A stretch of 64,000 nt of DNA from Microbispora rosea. Its GTDB lineage: Bacteria > Actinomycetota > Actinomycetes > Streptosporangiales > Streptosporangiaceae. Position 1 is the stretch's first letter. Each line of letters opens with the position of its first letter. The stretch is taken from assembly GCF_900156315.1 (NCBI RefSeq), contig NZ_FTNI01000023.1:1-64000 (forward strand). The letters are read 5' to 3'. Below are positions 39,680-48,310 of this stretch, one piece after another. The notes beneath the pieces were generated by a model that was not told the DNA's origin, made no database searches, and saw only the letters and a program-made list of their open reading frames with translations. The position numbers and the translations under genes were made by a program.

Positions 39680-40110
39680 AGGCGGACCTCTCTCCCTGTG
39701 GCCCGGTCGATCGTGGTCCGGGCGGGCGAGGTCAGGTACTGCCCGACGCGCGCGACGAGCATGGCCATCTCGTACGCCACCAGGCCGACGTCGGCGTCTC
39801 CCGAGCAGAGCACGGCCAGGCAGGCGCCCTGTCCCGCCACGGTCACGAGCAGGTAGGCCGACTTCATCTCCACGATGGTCTGCCGTACGGACCCGCCCTG
39901 GAAGCGCTCGCCGACGCCGCGCGCCAGGCTCTGCAGCCCGGAGGCGACGGCGGACAGGTGCTCGGCGTCCTCCACTTGCAGTCCCTGCGAGCCGGCCAGC
40001 AGCAGGCCGTCGGTGGACAACACGATGCCGTGCTCGACCTCGCGGACCCGCGCGACGAGATCATCGAGCAGCCACGCGAGGTCCGCGGAGGCCCCGGTCT
40101 TCTGCGTCAC
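39676..40110 (-). CDS. cvnB: Roadblock/LC7 domain protein of a conservon (CvnB type)
   Basis: A 144-residue roadblock-fold protein, probably a GTPase-activating partner for CvnD, by analogy with MglB. Family residues include DLAWLLDDLVARVREVEHGIVLSTDGLLLAGSQGL and a C-terminal GQGACLAVLCSGDADVGLVAYEMAMLVARVGQYL. The GTG start overlaps the CvnA stop (GTGA), so the operon is tightly coupled. Confidence 0.95.
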   Translation of the reverse strand: MTQKTGASADLAWLLDDLVARVREVEHGIVLSTDGLLLAGSQGLQVEDAEHLSAVASGLQSLARGVGERFQGGSVRQTIVEMKSAYLLVTVAGQGACLAVLCSGDADVGLVAYEMAMLVARVGQYLTSPARTTIDRATGREVRL

Positions 40111-42410
40111 AGGTTGTCCTCCTCGTCACCCAGCAGCTTCGCGGCCTCGGATCTGCCGCGCCTCGTCCCCGACTGGAACGAGCCCATGATCTTACGAATG
40201 TCGTCCGGCGAGCGGTCCTCCTGGTCCTCCGCCTCGTTCGCGTTCCTCGACTCCTCGGCGAGCGCGGGGGCGAGGTTGGCCTGCGGCACCCGGAAGGGCA
40301 GGCCTGACGGCGTGAACCCGGCCGGGGGCGCCGGCCTGTCCGGATCGGCGCCGCCGGGCGGTGGGACGCTCTGCACAGGCCTGGGCGGCTCGGGAGCCCT
40401 CGGCACAGGAACCACCTCCTGAACTGGTCCGGGGACCGCCTCGGGCGCGCCGACCAGCGCGATCCTCCGGGAGCCGGGCTCCCGCTGCGGGAGACCGGGA
40501 CCGGTCGTCTCCTCCTCGGGCAGGACATCCCCGCCCTCGATGACGAGGTCGCGCGGCAGCAGCACGACCGCGGTCGTGCCGCCGTACGGCGACGCCTTGA
40601 GCGAGACCTTGATCCCGTGCCGCTCGGCCAGACGGCTGACGACGTACAGGCCGAGCCGGGCGGTGCTCGACAGGTTGAACTCGGGCGGGTCGGCGATCCG
40701 CTGGTTGGTCGCCTCCAGGTCCTCGGCGCTCATCCCGAGGCCGCGGTCCTCGATCTCGATCGCGTAGCCGCTGGCCACCACCTGGCCGCCCACCTGCACC
40801 ATCGTGTACGGCGGGGAGAACGACACCGCGTTCTCGATCAGCTCGGCGAGCAGGTGGATGAGGTCGCCCACCGCGCGTCCGATGAGCGCGGTCTCCCCCA
40901 TGGGCATCACGGTGACGCGGGTGTAGTCCTCGACCTCGGCCAGCGCGCCGCGTACGACGTCGACCATCAGCACCGAGCGCCGCCAGGCGCGGGCGGGAGA
41001 CGCTCCGGACAGGACGATGAGGTTCTCGGCGTTGCGCCGCATGCGGGTGGCGAGGTGGTCGATGCGGAACAGGTCCTTCAGCTCCGCCGGGTCCGACTCG
41101 CGCCGCTCCATCACGTCGAGCAGCGTGAGCTGGCGGTGCACCAGCGACTGCGTACGCCGGGCGAGGCTGAGCAGGATGTCGCGGATGCTCTGCCGGAGCT
41201 GGGCCTCCTCGACGGCGGTGCGGATGGCGGTCTCCTGCACGGTGTTGAACGCCGCGCCCACCTGGCCGATGACGTCGGGTCCGAAGTCGAGCGGCGGCGC
41301 CTCGGCCTTGACGTCGACCTTCTCGCCCTGGGCGAGGCGGGCGACCACTCCGGGCAGCCGCTCGTTGGCCAGTTCGAGGGCAGCCTCGCGCAGCTTCTCC
41401 AGCTGACGCACCAGGGCCCGGGCCGTGGTGACCGACAGGACGATCGACGCGATGACCGCCACGAGGCCGAGCACACCGGCCAGCAGGAGGCGAGCGATGA
41501 CCGCGACGGCGACCGGTGTGGTCCGTTCGACCAGACGGTCACCGGCGTCCAGGACCGTCTTCTGCAACTGGGTCAGGGCCGGTTCGATCGCCGATCTCCA
41601 CTGCTCCGCGCCGATCGGCGGCAGCCCCCCGGGCCGGGTGACCTCCATGACGGTCTCTTCGTACGACCGCAGGCGGACGAAGGTCTGGCTCCGCTCCAGG
41701 CGGTCGAAGACGGCACGGTCGGCGTCGGGCAGCGCCTGCACGGCCTCGCTCTGGTGGAATCGCTGCGCACCGACGATCTGGGAGAAGCGGGCGCGTTCCG
41801 GCGCCGTCAGCCGTCCCGACGACAGGGCGCCGGCGAGCAGGGCGTCCTCCTCCGAGAGCAGTTCCCGCGCCTGGCTCAGCTCGATGAGCGCCCGCGTGTC
41901 CTCGGCGACGCCCTCGTCGTCCAGAGTGGCCAGGGCGTCGTAGGTGCGGTAGACGGAGTCGATGACCGTGGTGTAGCTGTCGAACGACTTGACGCGGTCC
42001 ATCTGCCCGCCGTCGGCGAGACCGCGGCTCTTGCGCAGGCCGTCCAGCTGGCGGATCATGTCGTCGATGCGCCGCTGGAGCACCTCGTCCGCGGCGAACT
42101 GCACGTCACCGCCTTTGGCGAGGCGGCGGAAGTCGGCGGCCGCGGCGTCGGTGCGCGCTCGCTGGGCCGTCAGGGCGGCACGGTTGGTGGACGACGGCTG
42201 GGCCAGGATCACAGCGGTGAGCCGCCGCTCCTGCTGCAACTCCACCAGGAGCGTTTCGCTGGGCTGGGCCACCCCTTTGTCGTAGACCGCGACCCAGACG
42301 AGGTTCAGACCCTCCCGTAGCGTCACCCACGCGGCGAACGCCCACAGCGCGGCAAGGGACACCAGCAATGCCGTCACCTTGGTCCGCACCCTGGAATTGC
42401 GGAAGCGCAT
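40107..42410 (-). CDS. cvnA: Sensor kinase-like protein of a conservon (CvnA type)
   Basis: A 767-residue membrane protein. The first helix is VTALLVSLAALWAFAAWVTL, followed by a NIT-type extracytoplasmic sensor domain of about 275 residues, a second helix (VAVIARLLLAGVLGLVAVIASIVLSV), a HAMP-type linker, the dimerisation helix LSLARRTQSLVHRQLTLLDVMERRESDPAELKDLFRIDHLATRMRRNAENLIVLSG and a histidine-kinase ATPase domain (HLLAELIENAVSFSPP, IEDRGLGMS). The C-terminal 180 residues are Pro/Glu/Gly-rich and variable. The ATG start follows GCAAGGTGGTCTC. It heads the operon cvnABCD and lies 203 bp downstream of the terpenoid operon on the same strand. Confidence 0.95.
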   Translation of the reverse strand: MRFRNSRVRTKVTALLVSLAALWAFAAWVTLREGLNLVWVAVYDKGVAQPSETLLVELQQERRLTAVILAQPSSTNRAALTAQRARTDAAAADFRRLAKGGDVQFAADEVLQRRIDDMIRQLDGLRKSRGLADGGQMDRVKSFDSYTTVIDSVYRTYDALATLDDEGVAEDTRALIELSQARELLSEEDALLAGALSSGRLTAPERARFSQIVGAQRFHQSEAVQALPDADRAVFDRLERSQTFVRLRSYEETVMEVTRPGGLPPIGAEQWRSAIEPALTQLQKTVLDAGDRLVERTTPVAVAVIARLLLAGVLGLVAVIASIVLSVTTARALVRQLEKLREAALELANERLPGVVARLAQGEKVDVKAEAPPLDFGPDVIGQVGAAFNTVQETAIRTAVEEAQLRQSIRDILLSLARRTQSLVHRQLTLLDVMERRESDPAELKDLFRIDHLATRMRRNAENLIVLSGASPARAWRRSVLMVDVVRGALAEVEDYTRVTVMPMGETALIGRAVGDLIHLLAELIENAVSFSPPYTMVQVGGQVVASGYAIEIEDRGLGMSAEDLEATNQRIADPPEFNLSSTARLGLYVVSRLAERHGIKVSLKASPYGGTTAVVLLPRDLVIEGGDVLPEEETTGPGLPQREPGSRRIALVGAPEAVPGPVQEVVPVPRAPEPPRPVQSVPPPGGADPDRPAPPAGFTPSGLPFRVPQANLAPALAEESRNANEAEDQEDRSPDDIRKIMGSFQSGTRRGRSEAAKLLGDEEDNL

Positions 42411-42521
42411 GAGACCACCTTGCGAAATCGGCGATACGCGAGGTTTTCGCGACGATTAACACGCGCACGACGTCATGGGTCGCAAGAGCTGCTCACCCCA
42501 CACCCGCGCAATATCCCGGCC

Positions 42522-42551
42522 ACCTTAGCAAAGGGGCCGAAAAGCCCTCAA
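42522..42551 (-). promoter_or_regulatory. Predicted promoter of the conservon
   Basis: On the minus strand TTGAGG (42551-42546) is followed after 18 bp by TAAGGT (42527-42522). The expected start point is near 42515, leaving a leader of about 105 bases. It gives the conservon a promoter separate from the terpenoid operon. Confidence 0.5.
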
Positions 42552-42613
42552 GTCGGAAATATAGTGGCGAAAATGTCCACTTTTCCGAATTAGGCGGATT
42601 TCCCGTGCCGAGA

Positions 42614-44185
42614 TCATACTTGACTGATGGGCCTCACACCAAGTGATCGGGACTGTGCGAGGTGGATCGCGGCGAGGACGGCCGCGCGGACGACCGCCAG
42701 CGGCCGGTAGAGGTCCTTGTCGTGCCACAGCGGCGGCCCTTCGGCGACGTCCGCGACCCGAAGCAGGTAGGCGTACCCGCGCGCCGCCGCGTCCCGTACG
42801 CGTTCCTCGCCTCCGGCGAACAGCAGGAGCTGCAGGGCGTAGGCCGTCTCCTCCGCCGTGCCTGTCCACCGGCCCCACGATCCGTCCTCGCTCTGGGTGT
42901 CCAGCACCCATTCCACCGCGGCACGCACCGCCGGCACCGCGGCGGGACCGCCGAACTCGTGCAGCGCGAGGGAGCAGGAGACAGTCGCGTAGTAGGGCGA
43001 AGCATGCCAGCGGTCGTCCCAGCTTCCGTCCTCCCGCTGCCGCTCGAGCAGCCAGCCCCGCAGCTTGCCGATCGCGGGGGCATACCGCGCCGCCTCGGCC
43101 GGCCGTACCGCGGCGTACTGGCCGAAGGCGTCGAGCACGTGAGCGTTCACACTGACGGAGGAGCCCTCCTCCCCCTGCCAGGTGCAGAAATGGGTCGGCG
43201 TCTCGAAGGCCCACAGGCTGTCCGGCCTGCGCGGCACGCCGAGCAGGGCCAGCGCGTACAACGCGACGGACGTGGTGTCGGCGTCGGGCGGCAGACCCGC
43301 TCCCGCGGGGGTGCCCGCGGGTCCGATGGCCGCTCTCAAGTCCGCCAGCATCTCGGGAGGGACCTCGAACGGAATCCCTGCGCGGGCCAGCCAGCTCAGC
43401 ACCCACCCGCGTTCGAACACGGTGATCGGCAGGCCCACCGGCACGGGACCGCCGTGCCTGCGCACGATGGCCTCCAGATGCCAGCGGACGGGATGCCCCG
43501 GCTCGCTCGGCCCTCTGTCCCCCAGCCACGCCGCGCTCGCCGCCGGCGAGGCGCCGATCGTGCCGATATCGGTCACGTGGGCCACGGCCGCCCCGTTGGC
43601 CGCGTCGCCGGCGATCTCCAGCGCATGCAGGAGTTTCTGCGGGATCTCCGCCTCCGACGCCACCCAGGCGCGCACCGCCTCCAGCGGAGCGGCGCTCATT
43701 CCCACGGGCAGCGTCAGGGGGACGCTCATCCCGTTCTCCTCGAGGTGCTCGTTGATGAGCATGACCAGGGACGGGACGATCAGTTCGATGGCCGGCATGT
43801 CGGGCAGCGACAGCCCCGCGCCGCTGAGGCATCGCGACAGGAGCCGCAGCCCACGCGCCGCCGCCTCCCGCAAGGTCTCCGCACCGACGCCGGTGTCGTC
43901 GCCCCGGCGCAGCACCGACAGGAGCGCCTCGGTCGCACTGAGGCTGGGCACCAGCCCGTAGCCCTCCGGGGCTCCCCAGCCGCCGTCGCTCCGCTGGGTG
44001 TCGATCAGCCACCGCACCCGCTCGCCATGCCCGGTGAGCCAGGGAGCCAGTGTCACCAGACGGCCGGTCTCGTAGACCGACGGGGACACCTGCCCCCAGG
44101 GCATGGACATCAGTCCGAGCACCAACTCCTGGGCCGCACGGCCTGCGTCGGCCGCCACCTTCAGGGCAATGTCGTTCGCGCTCAC
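42614..44185 (-). CDS. Class II terpene cyclase with a DxDTT motif
   Basis: A 523-residue protonation-initiated terpene cyclase with prenyltransferase/squalene-cyclase-type repeats (QRSDGGWGAPEG, QREDGSWDDRWH, QSEDGSWGRWTG). The catalytic aspartate motif is D301-A-D303-T-T305 in PPDADTTSVALYALALLG, a DxDTT version of the usual DxDD; I recall this variant from a bacterial drimenyl diphosphate synthase. Substrate is therefore likely farnesyl or geranylgeranyl diphosphate. The GTG start overlaps the class I cyclase stop by GTGA. Third gene of a P450 / class I / class II operon; the class II product (a cyclic diphosphate) is probably passed to the class I enzyme. No prenyl diphosphate synthase lies in the window. 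Confidence 0.85.
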   Translation of the reverse strand: MSANDIALKVAADAGRAAQELVLGLMSMPWGQVSPSVYETGRLVTLAPWLTGHGERVRWLIDTQRSDGGWGAPEGYGLVPSLSATEALLSVLRRGDDTGVGAETLREAAARGLRLLSRCLSGAGLSLPDMPAIELIVPSLVMLINEHLEENGMSVPLTLPVGMSAAPLEAVRAWVASEAEIPQKLLHALEIAGDAANGAAVAHVTDIGTIGASPAASAAWLGDRGPSEPGHPVRWHLEAIVRRHGGPVPVGLPITVFERGWVLSWLARAGIPFEVPPEMLADLRAAIGPAGTPAGAGLPPDADTTSVALYALALLGVPRRPDSLWAFETPTHFCTWQGEEGSSVSVNAHVLDAFGQYAAVRPAEAARYAPAIGKLRGWLLERQREDGSWDDRWHASPYYATVSCSLALHEFGGPAAVPAVRAAVEWVLDTQSEDGSWGRWTGTAEETAYALQLLLFAGGEERVRDAAARGYAYLLRVADVAEGPPLWHDKDLYRPLAVVRAAVLAAIHLAQSRSLGVRPISQV

Positions 44186-45078
44186 AGTTCGCCCCAGTAG
44201 TCCGCGAGCCCGTAGAAGCCCGTGCTGTAACCGATCTGTCGTTCGAGGTAGGCCGACTCGTCCGGGCGGATCGACCGCAGCGGCTCGAGCGCGGCGCGGC
44301 ATTCGCCGGTGAGGGCCGCGACGCGCGCGAGCACCTCGTCCCGGGACACGCCGAGCATGAGGGCATTCAGATCCCCCCAGCCGACGTCGCGTTCGTAGGT
44401 CGCGAGGTCGTTGAGCAGACGCAGCACCTGCTGGACGACGCCGCTCGCCCGGAGAAGTTCGTCCAGGTGGGGGATGAGGAGCGGATCGCCGGAGTGGATC
44501 CAGTGCCCCACGTTCACCAGGGTCGAGCCGAAGTTGTCGGCGTTGCCGAGATACTCCTCGAACGTCGGCAGCGCGGCCTCGCCGCCCTGCTTCCACTGCC
44601 ACTCCCGGGCCATGGCGCCGAGCATGCGTTCGAGTTCGGCGCGCCAGGCCGTGTGGAGGCTCGGGAACAGCGGGGACGCGGCGAGGTCGTCGCGGATGGC
44701 GGCGAGAAACCGGGTGAGCGGCGTATGCGAGACGGGCTCCCTGGCGTACGCCACCGCGAGGCAGCCGCGTACGATCTCGTCGATCTCTTCCTGCGAGGTG
44801 GCCTCGTGGTCGATCAGCCAGTCGACCGCGAAGATCCACAAGGACGTGCGATTGGCGATCCTGAGCTGCTTCGCGGTCGCCCAAGGAGAGCCGAACGCGT
44901 TGGCGAGAGACACCGTGGCGAAAAGCGTCGCGTCGAACGGGCCGGCGGCGAACAGCTCGGGGAAGTTCCGCGCGCATTCCTGCAGGTCTCGCTGACAGCG
45001 CGCCGCGAGGGCGCTGGTCCTGCCACTTGCGGCCGCCGCCGTCAGGTGCGCGGCTTCGCGGCTTCGTGCCAAGGTCAT
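44182..45078 (-). CDS. Class I terpene synthase-like protein
   Basis: A 298-residue all-helical enzyme of the ionisation-initiated terpene synthase fold. The aspartate-rich region is D86-x3-D90-H-E92 in WIFAVDWLIDHE, a D-x3-D variant of DDxxD, and the metal-binding NSE/DTE motif is N223-D224-L-A-T227-Y-E229-R-D231, in which the last position is Asp rather than Glu. Length is a little short for the class, as is usual for bacterial cyclase partners. It overlaps the P450 by ATGA and the class II cyclase by GTGA. The likely reaction is removal of diphosphate and cyclisation of the class II product; the skeleton is not predictable from sequence. Confidence 0.83.
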   Translation of the reverse strand: MTLARSREAAHLTAAAASGRTSALAARCQRDLQECARNFPELFAAGPFDATLFATVSLANAFGSPWATAKQLRIANRTSLWIFAVDWLIDHEATSQEEIDEIVRGCLAVAYAREPVSHTPLTRFLAAIRDDLAASPLFPSLHTAWRAELERMLGAMAREWQWKQGGEAALPTFEEYLGNADNFGSTLVNVGHWIHSGDPLLIPHLDELLRASGVVQQVLRLLNDLATYERDVGWGDLNALMLGVSRDEVLARVAALTGECRAALEPLRSIRPDESAYLERQIGYSTGFYGLADYWGEL

Positions 45079-46454
45079 GCCGCGGCGCCCCCGCCGACGG
45101 GAACCAGGCGCACCTCGACGAGCTCCTTCGGACGCAGCGACGCGGCCGGGAACGGCGTGAGCGGACGGGGAGCGCGCACCTCCGGGCGGAAGCGGGCAAG
45201 GATGCCCGCCACCATCAGCGGCGCCTCCGCGAAGAAGAGGTGCTGGCCGATGCAGACGTGCGGGCCCCCGCCGAACGGGAAGTGGGCGTACCGGTGGCGG
45301 CGTTCCTGGTCGCCGTCCTCGGCGAACCGCTCCGGGTCGAACTCCTCAGGACGGTCCCAGAACTCTTCAAGGCGATGGGTGGCGAAGGGGCTGATCAACA
45401 GCGTGGAACCGGCCTCGATCGGCACATCACCGAGCCGGCTCGGTTTCGCCGCCCGCCGAGGCAGGATCCAGCCCGGCGGGTACAGTCGCAGCAGCTCGTT
45501 GAACACCGCCTTCATGTACGTGAGCCGGGGCAGACACTCCGCGTCCACCGGCCCGCGTCCGACCACGGTCTCCACTTCCTCGTACAGCCGGGCCGCGACC
45601 TCGGGATGGTCGTCGAGGATCGGCCACAGCCAGGTCAGCGCCACCGCCGTCGTCTCCACCGACGCACCGTAGATGCTGACGAGGTCGTCCCTGATCCGCC
45701 GTTCCGCCGTCGTGGCCTCCTCGCCGCGGCGGGCGCGGGCTAACGCCGAGATGATGTCGTTGCCGTCCCCCGGCTCCCTGATCGCGTTCCTGACCAGCGG
45801 CATCACGACCTCGTCGATCGTCTTCACCGCTCGCATGAAGGCCCGGTCTCCCGGCAGCGGGATCCAGTCCGGCGCGAACGGCAGCAGCAGCCGGGAGGCG
45901 AACGAGGTCGCGGCGACCCCGTAGGCGGGGCCAAGCCGCTCGGCGTCCGCGACTGAGATCTTGCTGCCGAACAGGACGCGGATGACGGTCTTGCTCACGA
46001 GGCGGCTCATCTCCTCGTAGATGTCGATCCACCGCCCCGCCCGCGCGTACGGCTCCCACGCCGTGATGCCCTCGTCGATCGTCTCGGCCATGTCCCGGGT
46101 CAGGCTCGCGACGTATCTGGTGGTGAAGAGAGGCTGCATGATCCGCCGGGCGGACTCCCAGTCGGGGCCGTCGCTGATGATGCTTCTGCCGGCGAGCCGT
46201 TCCACCGGCTTCCACAACATCCCCTCGCGCGGATGATTCTCCCAGTCACGGCGCAGAACGTGCTGGACATGGTCCGGGTGGCTCACCAGGTAGGGACGGA
46301 ACGGCCCGAGGCCTAATCGGACGACCTGACCGCGAGCCTGCCTCGCGAAACCGCCGAGCGCGTTCACCGGATCGCGGAGCAGCGGACGAAGGGTGCGGCG
46401 TAGTGGCAGGGCGGGTGGCCTTGCGATCCGATGGATGTTGAGCGCCTCGGAGCT
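45075..46454 (-). CDS. Cytochrome P450 of the terpenoid operon
   Basis: Haem monooxygenase of about 459 residues. The I-helix oxygen-binding motif is GASVETTA, the K-helix ExxR lies in NELLRLYPPGW, and the haem Cys loop is FPFGGGPHVCIGQ (about residue 405). The length and the N-terminus without a membrane anchor are typical of soluble bacterial P450s. A GTG at 46466 is an alternative start, but GAGAGG sits directly against it; the GTG at 46454 has proper spacing and is preferred. It is the first gene of the operon P450, class I, class II, and should oxidise the terpene product. No ferredoxin gene is adjacent. Confidence 0.94.
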   Translation of the reverse strand, partial: SSEALNIHRIARPPALPLRRTLRPLLRDPVNALGGFARQARGQVVRLGLGPFRPYLVSHPDHVQHVLRRDWENHPREGMLWKPVERLAGRSIISDGPDWESARRIMQPLFTTRYVASLTRDMAETIDEGITAWEPYARAGRWIDIYEEMSRLVSKTVIRVLFGSKISVADAERLGPAYGVAATSFASRLLLPFAPDWIPLPGDRAFMRAVKTIDEVVMPLVRNAIREPGDGNDIISALARARRGEEATTAERRIRDDLVSIYGASVETTAVALTWLWPILDDHPEVAARLYEEVETVVGRGPVDAECLPRLTYMKAVFNELLRLYPPGWILPRRAAKPSRLGDVPIEAGSTLLISPFATHRLEEFWDRPEEFDPERFAEDGDQERRHRYAHFPFGGGPHVCIGQHLFFAEAPLMVAGILARFRPEVRAPRPLTPFPAASLRPKELVEVRLVPVGGGAAA

Positions 46455-46542
46455 CACGGCCGTCACCCTCTCGCGGTACGCGTGTGTCCGGACGCCCCTC
46501 GCCTGGGCCTCGTCCGGCGATCACACCGAACATCACTCGCGG

Positions 46543-46592
46543 AGTATCACATGATCCGGTCGAAATGATCAACATTCCTGCCTAGTGATACT
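46543..46592 (-). promoter_or_regulatory. Promoter of the terpenoid operon overlapped by a spaced inverted repeat
   Basis: On the minus strand TTGATC (46572-46567) is followed after 17 bp by TGATAC (46549-46544), about 80 bases before the P450 start. AGTATCAC (46543-46550) and GTGATACT (46585-46592) form a perfect 8-bp inverted repeat whose arms are 42 bp apart (four helical turns); one arm covers the -10 box. This is an operator candidate. Confidence 0.55.
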
Positions 46593-46674
46593 TTTGTAGT
46601 CGTTAGTCACCAGTTGAGACATCAGTGGCGTTTGGTTCCTGCCGCAGGTGGGCCGCCACACCGCGAGGAGCGAA

Positions 46675-46705
46675 ACAAAAAAGGCCGGGCCTTGCGGCCC
46701 GGCCT
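46675..46705 (-). terminator. Strong intrinsic terminator after the micropeptide gene
   Basis: Read on the minus strand: AGGCCGGGCC-GCAA-GGCCCGGCCT, a perfect 10-bp stem with a 4-base loop, then TTTTTTGTTT. It begins 15 bases after the stop codon of the 30-codon gene at 46720-46812, and is the cleanest rho-independent terminator in the window. Confidence 0.9.
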
Positions 46706-46719
46706 CTCACGACGCGTCG

Positions 46720-46812
46720 TCAGGCGTGGCTGGTCACCAGCAGCGCGATGCCCACAAGGATGACGATGGGGATCAGCCACACCACGACCTCGCCGAGGAA
46801 CTCCTTGTACAT
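46720..46812 (-). CDS. 30-residue membrane micropeptide
   Basis: An ORF too short for usual gene finders. From the ATG at 46812 it reads MYKEFLGEVVVWLIPIVIL, then a short hydrophobic end and a polar SHA tail, 30 residues in all. One membrane-spanning helix (about residues 9-26) follows an amphipathic, charged start. GAGAGGA lies 10-11 bases upstream, an acceptable ribosome-binding site. A perfect GC-rich hairpin plus T-run follows 15 bases after the stop, showing that this is the end of a transcript with nothing else on it. It lies upstream of the terpenoid operon, on the same strand, with no other gene between. Such single-helix peptides often modulate membrane enzymes or transporters; the role here is unknown. 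Confidence 0.72.
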   Translation of the reverse strand: MYKEFLGEVVVWLIPIVILVGIALLVTSHA

Positions 46813-47095
46813 GGGGACCGAATCCTCTCGGTGACGTGCGGAAAGTGAATCCCGAGCAGCATATTCGCTCGTGCCGGGCGGTGGAACAGGGCACCGTCCC
46901 CGGGCGGCGTACGGCAGAGGCCGCTGCGCCGGGAGAGACCCTACGAGCCGGAGGCGACGCCCGCCGGCACCGGCGACACATCGGGTGAAACGTACATATA
47001 TCCCCGCTGGTCACGGCTTCTGCCGCGCCCCGTCCCTGGGCCGGGCGACCGAGCGCTCCTTACCATCGCGCCGGACGGCACGAGGGAGAGACGCG

Positions 47096-48199
47096 ATGTC
47101 GAAGACAAGTGCGGTGCTGGCGGCCCTGCTCGTGGTCCTCGGGCTGCTCGTCGCCCGGCCCGCCGAGGCGGCCGCGGTGCGGATCATGCCCCTGGGCGAC
47201 TCGATCACCGGGTCGCCCGGCTGCTGGCGGGCCCTGTTGTGGAACAAGCTGCAGAACGGCGGCTTCACCAACATCGACATGGTCGGGACACTGCCCGCCC
47301 AGGGGTGCGGGGTGCCGTACGACGGTGACAACGAGGGCCACGGCGGCTTCCTCGTCACGAACGTCGCCGACCAGAACCAGCTCCCCGGCTGGCTCTCGGC
47401 GACCCGTCCCGACATCGTGATGATGCACTTCGGCACCAACGACGTGTGGAGCAACAGGCCCACCGACACGATCCTCGCGGCCTACAGCAAGCTCGTGGAC
47501 CAGATGCGGGCGAGCAACCCGAACATGAAGATCCTGGTGGCCCAGATCATCCCGATGAACCCGAGCACCTGCCCCGAGTGCGCCCAGCGCGCCGTCGCCC
47601 TGAACAGCGCGATCCCGGGCTGGGCGGCCGCGAAGACCACCGCGGCCTCCCCGATCGTGGTCGTCGACCAGTGGACCGGGTTCAGCACGAGCACGGACAC
47701 CTACGACGGCGTGCACCCCAACGACAGCGGCAACCAGAAGATGTCGGACAAGTGGTATCCCGCGCTGTCGGCGCTGCTCGGCGGCGCCCAGCCGTCCCCC
47801 AGCCCGAGCCCGAGTCGCAGCCCCAGCGCCAGCCCCAGCCCCTCGCCGACCCGGTCGCCCTCTCCGTCGCCGTCCCCCTCTCCCTCGTCCGGGCCCTCGG
47901 GCTGCAGCGCGACATACAAGGTCACCAACCAGTGGGGCGGCGGCTTCCAGGGCGAGGTCACGGTCAAGAACACCGGCGCCTCTTCCGTCAGTGGCTGGAC
48001 CGTGACCTGGACCTTCGCCAACGGTCAGCAGGTCACCCAGGCGTGGGGCGGCAAGGCCGTGCAGAGCGGGGCGAGCGTGACCGTGCAGAACGAGAGCTGG
48101 AACGGCTCGCTCGGCGCCGGCGCGAGCACCACCTTCGGCTTCATCGCCTCCTGGAACGCCGCCAACCCGGCCCCCACGCCCGCCTGCGCGGCCGCCTGA
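47096..48199 (+). CDS. Secreted CE3-type SGNH esterase with CBM2
   Basis: A 367-residue exported carbohydrate esterase, likely an acetyl xylan esterase. The signal peptide ends at AEA-AAVR. The SGNH core has block I GDSITGSPGCWRALLWNKLQ (nucleophile Ser), a conserved Gly in GHGGFLV, block III HFGTNDVW and block V DGVHPNDSGNQK with the catalytic Asp and His. This is the CE3 pattern. A Ser/Pro linker of SPSPSPSRS repeats (about 225-265) leads to a family 2 carbohydrate-binding module (CSATYKVTNQWGGGFQGEVTVKNTG, VSGWTVTWTFANGQQVTQAW, FGFIASWN) with terminal Cys. GAGGGAGAG precedes the ATG. It would deacetylate xylan beside the arabinofuranosidase at the left edge. Confidence 0.92.
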   Translation: MSKTSAVLAALLVVLGLLVARPAEAAAVRIMPLGDSITGSPGCWRALLWNKLQNGGFTNIDMVGTLPAQGCGVPYDGDNEGHGGFLVTNVADQNQLPGWLSATRPDIVMMHFGTNDVWSNRPTDTILAAYSKLVDQMRASNPNMKILVAQIIPMNPSTCPECAQRAVALNSAIPGWAAAKTTAASPIVVVDQWTGFSTSTDTYDGVHPNDSGNQKMSDKWYPALSALLGGAQPSPSPSPSRSPSASPSPSPTRSPSPSPSPSPSSGPSGCSATYKVTNQWGGGFQGEVTVKNTGASSVSGWTVTWTFANGQQVTQAWGGKAVQSGASVTVQNESWNGSLGAGASTTFGFIASWNAANPAPTPACAAA

Positions 48200-48210
48200 C
48201 CTCGATCGGA

Positions 48211-48238
48211 CCGGGCCGTCCGCCGCACGGCGGCCCGG
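48211..48238. terminator. Terminator hairpin between convergent genes
   Basis: CCGGGCCG (48211-48218) pairs perfectly with CGGCCCGG (48231-48238) over a 12-base loop that can also pair internally (CCG/CGG). It lies after the esterase and opposite the SDR. Confidence 0.6.
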
Positions 48239-48310
48239 CCGGCAGGCACGCGCCCCCACGTGCCCCGGCGTCCCGATGCCCGATGTCCCCCGGCGCCCGG
48301 ACCGGCTCTG

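Noticed and set aside
40617..42320. A plus-strand frame opposite cvnA
   Set aside because: The minus strand carries a complete CvnA with ATPase motifs inside a conserved four-gene order; the plus frame has no recognisable domain.
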